Shown: piece by piece, positions 16,498-21,253 of the stretch
How positions within the stretch are numbered: position 1 is the stretch's first letter
How the letters are laid out: each line of letters starts with the position of its first letter
DNA from: an uncultured Eubacteriales bacterium
GTDB taxonomy: Bacteria; Bacillota_A; Clostridia; Christensenellales; Aristaeellaceae
Direction of reading: 5' to 3'
DNA length: 21,253 bases
Assembly: GCA_900553645.1 (NCBI GenBank)
Contig: USEE01000001.1
Location: 1-21,253, forward strand
Position numbers and translations under genes: made by a program
The notes under the pieces: generated by a model
Database searches by the model: none
Seen by the model: only the letters and a program-made list of their open reading frames with translations
What the model was told of the DNA's origin: nothing

Positions 16498-16860
16498 ATG
16501 GACTTAAGAATTTCCGATATACTGGCTATGCAGACCGAACTTCAGAAAAAGTATGAGGGCATATGGGAGCCGATCTCGCCGCAGCGGGGCGTAAAGCAGC
16601 TTTTGTGGAGCATATGCGAGATGGGCGAAGTGGCCGACATAATAAAGAAAAAGGGCGACGACGCTATAATGAACGACCCCAAGGTGCGCGCCTCGTTTAC
16701 GGAGGAGTTCGCGGACGTGCTTATGTATCTGGGCGACCTGCTCATGTGCTATGGCGTAAATGCGGACGAGATTTCGCGCGCATTTGCCGAAAAGCATGAG
16801 TACAACATGCGCCGCGAGTACAAGGGCGTTACGCATTTTGAGCAGAAAAACGATGATTGA
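16498..16860 (+). CDS. MazG-like nucleotide pyrophosphohydrolase
   Basis: This 120-residue all-alpha protein resembles the MazG/dUTPase-like NTP pyrophosphohydrolase superfamily, which hydrolyses (d)NTPs to the monophosphates and pyrophosphate using Mg2+ held by two acidic helices. The metal-binding pattern is visible as EMGE (E41, E44) and EEFADVLMYLGD (E70, D73), matching the ExxE...ExxD signature. The substrate is unknown; small stand-alone members often act in nucleotide-pool cleaning. The frame is open upstream to 16432, but ATG 16498 has GGAGG (16487-16491) six bases away and lies downstream of the predicted promoter, so it is chosen. It is a single gene between a terminator and the next promoter. 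No clear terminator follows. Confidence 0.82.
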   Translation: MDLRISDILAMQTELQKKYEGIWEPISPQRGVKQLLWSICEMGEVADIIKKKGDDAIMNDPKVRASFTEEFADVLMYLGDLLMCYGVNADEISRAFAEKHEYNMRREYKGVTHFEQKNDD

Positions 16861-16912
16861 TCGAAGGCAGGCGGCGTTAATAAAACGTTTCAAAGAATGC
16901 GGAGGCACGCTG

Positions 16913-16942
16913 TTGACAGCGCTCGACGCGGCGATATATAAT
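16913..16942 (+). promoter_or_regulatory. Strong sigma-A promoter of the GH129-like gene
   Basis: A perfect TTGACA (16913-16918) and a perfect TATAAT (16937-16942) are separated by 18 bases. Transcription should begin near 16949, leaving a leader of about 37 bases before the ATG at 16986. Confidence 0.82.
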
Positions 16943-16954
16943 TGCACTTGCAAT
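16941..16954 (+). promoter_or_regulatory. Operator-like palindrome over the transcription start
   Basis: ATTGCACTTGCAAT is a perfect 6-2-6 palindrome that begins in the -10 box and spans the expected transcription start. This is the classic place for a repressor operator. The regulator is not in the window, and the two-base centre (CT) is not the CG usual for LacI-family sites. Confidence 0.5.
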
Positions 16955-16985
16955 ATGCGAAAATACCGATTAGGAGGCCTCCGTT

Positions 16986-18800
16986 ATGCAGTATAAGTGG
17001 CAAACCGACGTGGCGCTGGAAGGCGATTTCGCCGTGGCCTATGGCCGCAAGTGGCATTTCGATGATAAGGCGGTAAGCCGGATAGTCCTTAAGGACGGCG
17101 AAATACCGTTTGCATCCGCGCGCAGCGTGGTGCGCAGTGAGCTTAAAACCGGTCTGGGCAATGGCGTCAGCACGGTGTATTCCGATTTTGAAAACTATCC
17201 CGAACTTTCGTTTGAAACCCGCGTGCAGGTAAACGGCACCACCGGCATGATCGACTTTACGTTTGTGCCGCTCAAGACCGACGGTCTGAATATAACCGAA
17301 GTGCGCTGGCCCGCGCCCGTGTGCGCTGACGAACCCGGCTCCTACGCCGTGCTCAACACCATGCAGGGTCAGATTCTGCCTACCGACTGGCCGGCCGAGA
17401 TCGGCAAGGCTCTGCCGTTCAACGGCCAGATGTGCTCGGAAAGCGCGTACATGCCGTGGTGGGGCGAGGTTGCCCCCGACGGCGCGTACATGGCGGTCGT
17501 GCGCGCGCCCTGGGACAGCGCGTATGACATATCGCATCCTGCTGGCGGCCCCACGCGCGTAAGCCTGCGCCACCTGCCCTCGATGGGTAAGATGGCCTAT
17601 CCGCGCACGGTATCGTACATGTTCTTCCCGGCGAGCAGCGACTATAACGATCTGTGCAAGGCGTACCGCAAAATAGCCGAGAAAGAAGGCCGCGTGCGCA
17701 CACTGAAGGAAAAGGCTGCCGCCAATCCTACTCTTGCAAACCTCATCGGCGCGTGCGTGTTCCATGTGCCCGGCAAGGAGCACATATCGCCCGATTCGCG
17801 CTACTACGACAAGGAGCACCCCGAAAAGAACGACAGTCTGCACCCGTTCAATAGCTGGAACGATACGCTCGACAAGGCGCGTGAACTGGGCGTGGAAAAG
17901 CTGTACCTGCATCTGGACGGCTGGGGCGAGCACGGCTACGACAACCAGCACCCCGATTACCTGCCCGCGTGCGCCGAGGCCGGCGGCTGGGAAGGTATGA
18001 AGGCGCTGCAGGATAAGCTGCATTCGCTGGGCTATCTGTTTGGCCTGCACGATCAGTACCGCGATTACTACCTCGACGCGGCGAGCTACGATCCCGACAA
18101 CGCCATGATGATGGCCGACGGCACGATTTACTCGCACGCGATTTGGGCGGGCGGCAAGCAGAACTACCTGTGCGCCGAGCTGGCGTTCGACTATGTACAG
18201 CGCAATTTTGAGGAGCTGTACCGCCACGGCATACATCCGGATTGCACTTATCTGGACGTATTCACCTGCAACGAGGCCGACGAGTGCGTCAACCCGCATC
18301 ACCCGATGACGCGTAAGGACAGCCTTGTGGCGCGTGCCCGCTGCTTCCGCTACCTCACGGCCAATAACATACTGCCCTCGTCCGAGGAGGTCAACGACTG
18401 GGCGATGCAGTCGCTGTACTTCTGCCACTGGGCGCCGTATTTTGGCGAGACCGCGATACCAGTGCCGCTGTTCAATCTGGTATACCACGATTGCGTGCTG
18501 ATACCGTGGAAGCTGGGCGGCCCGCAGTGGGGCATCCCGGAGGGCACGACGGGCTTTTTGCACGCGTTGCTTAACGGCAATATGGGCTATCTTGAATACG
18601 ACCTCACCGGCGACGAGTTCAAGCAGAACGCCGAGCAGGTCAAGGAGCTGCGCAAGCTGACCGAACGTGTGGCAATGTCTCAGATGGTAAAGCACGAATT
18701 TCTGTCCGACGACAAGAAGCGCCAGCGCACCACCTTCGCGGACGGCACGACCGTGACCGTCGATTTCGGCGACAATAGCTGGAGCGTATCCGAAGGCTGA
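16986..18800 (+). CDS. Putative glycoside hydrolase, GH101/GH129-like TIM-barrel type
   Basis: This is a 604-residue protein without a signal peptide. The N-terminal half (about 1-230) is a beta-sandwich; a TIM-barrel-like domain (about 245-545) and a short beta tail follow. Barrel motifs are LYLHLDGWGEHGYDNQHPDY, FGLHDQYRDYY, TYLDVFTCNEADEC (D424) and ILPSSEEVNDW (E467/E468). The spacing of about 43 residues between D424 and E467 is what I recall for nucleophile and acid/base of GH129 alpha-N-acetylgalactosaminidases, to which, with GH101, this protein seems distantly related. That would imply intracellular cleavage of alpha-linked GalNAc or galactose, which is inference. The start is supported by AGGAGG (16972-16977) eight bases upstream. 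It has its own perfect promoter, a palindrome and a terminator, so it is a single-gene unit. Confidence 0.68.
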   Translation: MQYKWQTDVALEGDFAVAYGRKWHFDDKAVSRIVLKDGEIPFASARSVVRSELKTGLGNGVSTVYSDFENYPELSFETRVQVNGTTGMIDFTFVPLKTDGLNITEVRWPAPVCADEPGSYAVLNTMQGQILPTDWPAEIGKALPFNGQMCSESAYMPWWGEVAPDGAYMAVVRAPWDSAYDISHPAGGPTRVSLRHLPSMGKMAYPRTVSYMFFPASSDYNDLCKAYRKIAEKEGRVRTLKEKAAANPTLANLIGACVFHVPGKEHISPDSRYYDKEHPEKNDSLHPFNSWNDTLDKARELGVEKLYLHLDGWGEHGYDNQHPDYLPACAEAGGWEGMKALQDKLHSLGYLFGLHDQYRDYYLDAASYDPDNAMMMADGTIYSHAIWAGGKQNYLCAELAFDYVQRNFEELYRHGIHPDCTYLDVFTCNEADECVNPHHPMTRKDSLVARARCFRYLTANNILPSSEEVNDWAMQSLYFCHWAPYFGETAIPVPLFNLVYHDCVLIPWKLGGPQWGIPEGTTGFLHALLNGNMGYLEYDLTGDEFKQNAEQVKELRKLTERVAMSQMVKHEFLSDDKKRQRTTFADGTTVTVDFGDNSWSVSEG

Positions 18801-18824
18801 TAACCACCTTAAATGCCTATAACG

Positions 18825-18859
18825 AATCCCGTGGCTTCTTTGCAGGCCGCGGGATTTTT
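18825..18859 (+). terminator. Rho-independent terminator of the GH129-like gene
   Basis: AATCCCGTGGC (18825-18835) pairs with GCCGCGGGATT (18846-18856) through eleven pairs including one G-T, with a ten-base loop, followed by a T run to 18859. It starts 25 bases after the stop codon. Confidence 0.9.
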
Positions 18860-18875
18860 CTGCGCGACAAGTCGG

Positions 18876-18904
18876 TTTACAAAGCCCGGACGTGCTGTTA
18901 TAAT
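18876..18904 (+). promoter_or_regulatory. Sigma-A promoter of the ygiQ-like gene
   Basis: TTTACA (18876-18881), a 17-base spacer and a perfect TATAAT (18899-18904). The predicted leader is about 65 bases. Confidence 0.78.
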
Positions 18905-18974
18905 ATAATAAGATGGAAAAGCGGCGGTTGCGCCGGTTCTGTCTTACATACTTGAAAAAAATGATGGTGAACGA

Positions 18975-21008
18975 ATGAAGACTCAGGATAGTCATAAAGA
19001 TATGCACATGGAATTTCTGCCCGTGACGATGGAGGAGATGCGCGCGCGCGGCTGGGATCAGCCGGACTTTGTGTACGTGTCGGGCGACGCATACGTCGAC
19101 CACCCCTCGTTCGGCCATGCGATAATATGCCGCGTGCTGGAACATGCGGGCTACCGCGTCGCCATGCTCAGTCAGCCCGATTGGCACGATACCGCAGATT
19201 TCATGCGCTTTGGCCAGCCGCGCTTGGGCTTTATGGTCAGCGCGGGCAATATCGACTCCATGGTCAATCATTACAGTGTAGCCAAGCGCCCGCGCGACAA
19301 GGACAGCTATACCCCCGGCGGCGCGCCCGGCAAGCGCCCCGACCGCGCGACGATAGTGTACTGCAACATGATACGCCGCGCGTATCCGCATGTGCAAATA
19401 GTGATCGGCGGCGTGGAGGCTTCGCTCAGGCGGTTCGCGCATTACGACTACTGGGACGACCGCGTGCGCAATTCCATACTGGTGGACTCGGGCGCGGATA
19501 TACTCAGCTACGGCATGGGCGAGCGCTGCATACTCGAGGTGGCGCAGGCGATGGAGGACGGCGCGCTGGAGCGCCGCGCGATACGCGGCACATGCCGCAT
19601 GATGAAGGATATACCAAAGGGCTATATAGAACTCCCCAGTGCCGAAGCCGTGCGCAGCGATAAGATCGCCTACTGCGAAATGTACAACATATGCGCGCGC
19701 GAACAAGATCCCGTGCGCGGCAGGGGACTTGCTCAGAAGCACGGCGACAGGTATCTGGTAGCGCACCCGCCGCAGCTGCCGCTCAACGAAAAGGAGCTGG
19801 ACTCCACGTTCGATCTGCCGTTTACGCGCCGCTGGCATCCCATGTACGACGCGATGGGCGGCGTGCCCGCGCTGGACGAGGTGAAGTTTTCTATAATGGC
19901 GACGCGCGGCTGCTTCGGCTCGTGCAGCTTCTGTGCGCTTACGTTCCATCAGGGGCGCATCGTCACCGCGCGCAGTCACGAATCAGTGCTGAAGGAAGCG
20001 CGCGAGCTTACCAAGATGCCAGATTTCAAGGGCTACATACACGACGTGGGCGGCCCCACGGCCAACTTCCGCCGTCCGGCCTGCCCTAAACAGCTAAAGA
20101 GCGGCACCTGCCCCGACCGGCAATGCCTTTTCCCGGAGATATGCGCCGCCGCCAAGCCCGATCATTCCGAGTTTGTAAAACTGCTCAGGCAGATGCGCGC
20201 CATACCCGGCATAAAGAAGGTATTCATACGCTCGGGTCTGCGTTACGACTGGCTGCTCAAGGATAAGGACTCGACCTTCCTGCGCGAACTGGTCGAAAAT
20301 CACGTCAGCGGCCAGCTAAAGGTTGCGCCCGAACACGTCAGCCCGCGCGTGCTCAGCATGATGGGCAAGCCTGGCCAGCCCGTGTTCGAGGAATTCGCGC
20401 GGCGCTATGCCGATATGAATAAGCAACTGGGCAAGAAGCAGTACCTCGTATGCTACTTCATGAGCTCGCATCCGGGCAGCGAACTCAGCGACGCGATACG
20501 CCTGGCCGAGTTCCTGCGCGACAGCGATATTCGCCCGGAACAGGTTCAGGACTTTTACCCCACGCCCGGCACGCTCAGCACGGCAATGTACTATACCGGG
20601 CTGGACCCGCGCACTATGAAGCCGGTGTATGTGGCGCGCTCGCCGCACGAAAAGGCGATGCAGCGCGCGCTGATGCAATACACTGTACCCTCTAACGCGC
20701 CGCTCGTCAGGCAGGCATTGCGGCTGGCGGGACGCGACGACCTGATCGGCTATGGCCCCAAGTGTCTGGTGCGCCCCGAATCCGGGCGCGGCGAGCGCAG
20801 GGAACGCGCAGACGGTGAAGGCGATAAGCGCAACTCGGGACGTAAACCCGCCGACAACAGCCGCAAGCCGAATAGGCAGGCCAATGCCCCCAAGCGCGAC
20901 CGCCCCGTATCGAGCGCAAAGAGCGCCGGGCGCAGCGCGACGCACGGCAGGTATTCGGATAAGGCAAATACCGGACGGAACGATTACCCGCGCGGCAGAG
21001 GCAGGTAA
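18975..21008 (+). CDS. ygiQ: YgiQ-family radical SAM protein
   Basis: This 677-residue protein contains FLPVTMEEMRARGWDQPDF and GDAYVDHPSFG at its N-terminus, a block that defines the YgiQ family. It also has a B12-binding-like region, then the radical SAM cluster motif CX3CX2C (C313, C317, C320, in RGCFGSCSFCA). The 4Fe-4S cluster would cleave S-adenosylmethionine to start radical chemistry, but the substrate of this widely conserved family is not established to my knowledge. Extra cysteines (PACPKQLKSGTCPDRQC) lie around residues 372-388 and may bind a second metal centre. The C-terminal 70 or so residues (from about 605) are rich in Arg, Lys, Gly and Ser and appear disordered; they may bind RNA. 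The Shine-Dalgarno is weak (GGTGA, 18966-18970). Confidence 0.93.
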   Translation: MKTQDSHKDMHMEFLPVTMEEMRARGWDQPDFVYVSGDAYVDHPSFGHAIICRVLEHAGYRVAMLSQPDWHDTADFMRFGQPRLGFMVSAGNIDSMVNHYSVAKRPRDKDSYTPGGAPGKRPDRATIVYCNMIRRAYPHVQIVIGGVEASLRRFAHYDYWDDRVRNSILVDSGADILSYGMGERCILEVAQAMEDGALERRAIRGTCRMMKDIPKGYIELPSAEAVRSDKIAYCEMYNICAREQDPVRGRGLAQKHGDRYLVAHPPQLPLNEKELDSTFDLPFTRRWHPMYDAMGGVPALDEVKFSIMATRGCFGSCSFCALTFHQGRIVTARSHESVLKEARELTKMPDFKGYIHDVGGPTANFRRPACPKQLKSGTCPDRQCLFPEICAAAKPDHSEFVKLLRQMRAIPGIKKVFIRSGLRYDWLLKDKDSTFLRELVENHVSGQLKVAPEHVSPRVLSMMGKPGQPVFEEFARRYADMNKQLGKKQYLVCYFMSSHPGSELSDAIRLAEFLRDSDIRPEQVQDFYPTPGTLSTAMYYTGLDPRTMKPVYVARSPHEKAMQRALMQYTVPSNAPLVRQALRLAGRDDLIGYGPKCLVRPESGRGERRERADGEGDKRNSGRKPADNSRKPNRQANAPKRDRPVSSAKSAGRSATHGRYSDKANTGRNDYPRGRGR

Positions 21009-21055
21009 AAGGCGCGCGTTGCGGCCAAACTGAATATAATCTGCGTACATCTTAC

Positions 21056-21093
21056 AGCGCGTTTTTGAATGGCGTTCCATTCTGAAACGCGCT
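21056..21093 (+). terminator. Long hairpin after ygiQ, probable terminator
   Basis: AGCGCGTTTTTGAATGG (21056-21072) pairs with CCATTCTGAAACGCGCT (21077-21093) across a CGTT loop: 17 positions with one G-T and one mismatch. The following TCTTTT is a short U tract. It lies 47 bases after the ygiQ stop and 12 bases before the next -35 box, so it may also insulate or regulate that promoter. Confidence 0.6.
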
Positions 21094-21105
21094 GCAAGTC
21101 TTTTA

Positions 21106-21134
21106 TTGACAAAATGAATTGTAAAAATTATAAT
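21106..21134 (+). promoter_or_regulatory. Consensus sigma-A promoter of the GH35 gene
   Basis: A perfect TTGACA (21106-21111), a 17-base spacer and a perfect TATAAT (21129-21134). The predicted leader is about 33 bases. Confidence 0.85.
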
Positions 21135-21172
21135 TAGTCCATATAAATCCAAACGTGCAATGGGAGGTACGT

Positions 21173-21253
21173 ATGGCAGTTACGTTTGACAGAACTGGCT
21201 TTAATATCGATGGACGGGACGACTTTTTCGTCTCGGGCGAGTTCCACTATTTC
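21173..21253 (+). CDS. GH35-type beta-galactosidase, N-terminal fragment
   Basis: Only 27 codons are in the window. They read MAVTFDRTGFNIDGRDDFF and then VSGEFHYF, which matches the opening of GH35 beta-galactosidases (consensus like FxIDGKPFFLxSGEIHYFR). Such enzymes remove terminal beta-galactose; with no signal peptide this one would be cytoplasmic. GGGAGG (21162-21167) five bases upstream fixes the start. The catalytic residues lie beyond the window, so the family call rests on the N-terminal motif alone. Confidence 0.72.
   Translation, partial: MAVTFDRTGFNIDGRDDFFVSGEFHYF

Noticed and set aside
16498..16860. MazG-like protein as part of a toxin-antitoxin or phage-defence operon
   Set aside because: It is a single gene between its own promoter and the next promoter, with no partner gene beside it.
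16890..19979. Very long open frame (1029 codons) on the minus strand
   Set aside because: It is antisense to the GH129-like and ygiQ genes, spans their terminator and promoter, has low-complexity His/Arg/Ala composition and no family motif. GC-rich codon bias explains the openness.

Overview
The window looks like chromosomal DNA of a high-GC, probably anaerobic and gut-associated member of the Clostridia (Bacillota). This is an inference from strong AGGAGG-type ribosome binding sites, sigma-A-like TTGACA/TATAAT promoters, U-tailed hairpin terminators, a YgiQ radical SAM protein and many carbohydrate-active enzymes. A striking compositional trait is heavy use of ATA for isoleucine despite the high GC content. 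No rRNA, tRNA or CRISPR array was seen.

Left part (1-2736): the 3' tail of a probable serine recombinase runs into a convergent three-gene minus-strand operon. That operon encodes a CrtO-like membrane acyltransferase, a processive-type family 2 glycosyltransferase and exonuclease III, with start/stop overlaps at both junctions. The exonuclease III carries an in-frame 21-codon duplication next to its catalytic Asp/Asn motif. A divergent promoter region (2737-3028) separates this operon from the plus-strand genes.

Middle (3029-8703): a cytoplasmic GH78 alpha-L-rhamnosidase is followed by a beta-propeller lactonase-family protein and a small helical protein of unknown function, closed by a good terminator. 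Directly after it lies a 999-bp IS630-family element with terminal inverted repeats flanked by TA. Its transposase reading frame is broken twice. An AT-richer stretch without a recognisable gene follows.

Right part (8704-21253): a 2562-residue cyclic beta-1,2-glucan synthase (GT84, GH189-like cyclisation and GH94 domains) stands alone between the AT-rich stretch and a strong terminator. Then come a MazG-like NTP pyrophosphohydrolase, a putative GH101/GH129-like glycosidase under a perfect-hexamer promoter with an operator-like palindrome, a YgiQ-family radical SAM protein, and the start of a GH35-type beta-galactosidase.

Taken together, most genes serve glycan work: intracellular breakdown of rhamnosides, galactosides and perhaps GalNAc-type glycosides, synthesis of cyclic glucan, and a possible glycolipid glycosylation/acylation pair. 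These are mostly separate transcription units, each with its own promoter, rather than one regulated utilisation locus. No sugar transporter or transcription factor lies in the window. I see no clear, wholly new defence-type or mobile system. The best novelty candidates are the orphan CrtO/GT2 pair, the Gram-positive-type cyclic glucan synthase, the duplicated exonuclease III and the GH129-like enzyme with its palindrome.
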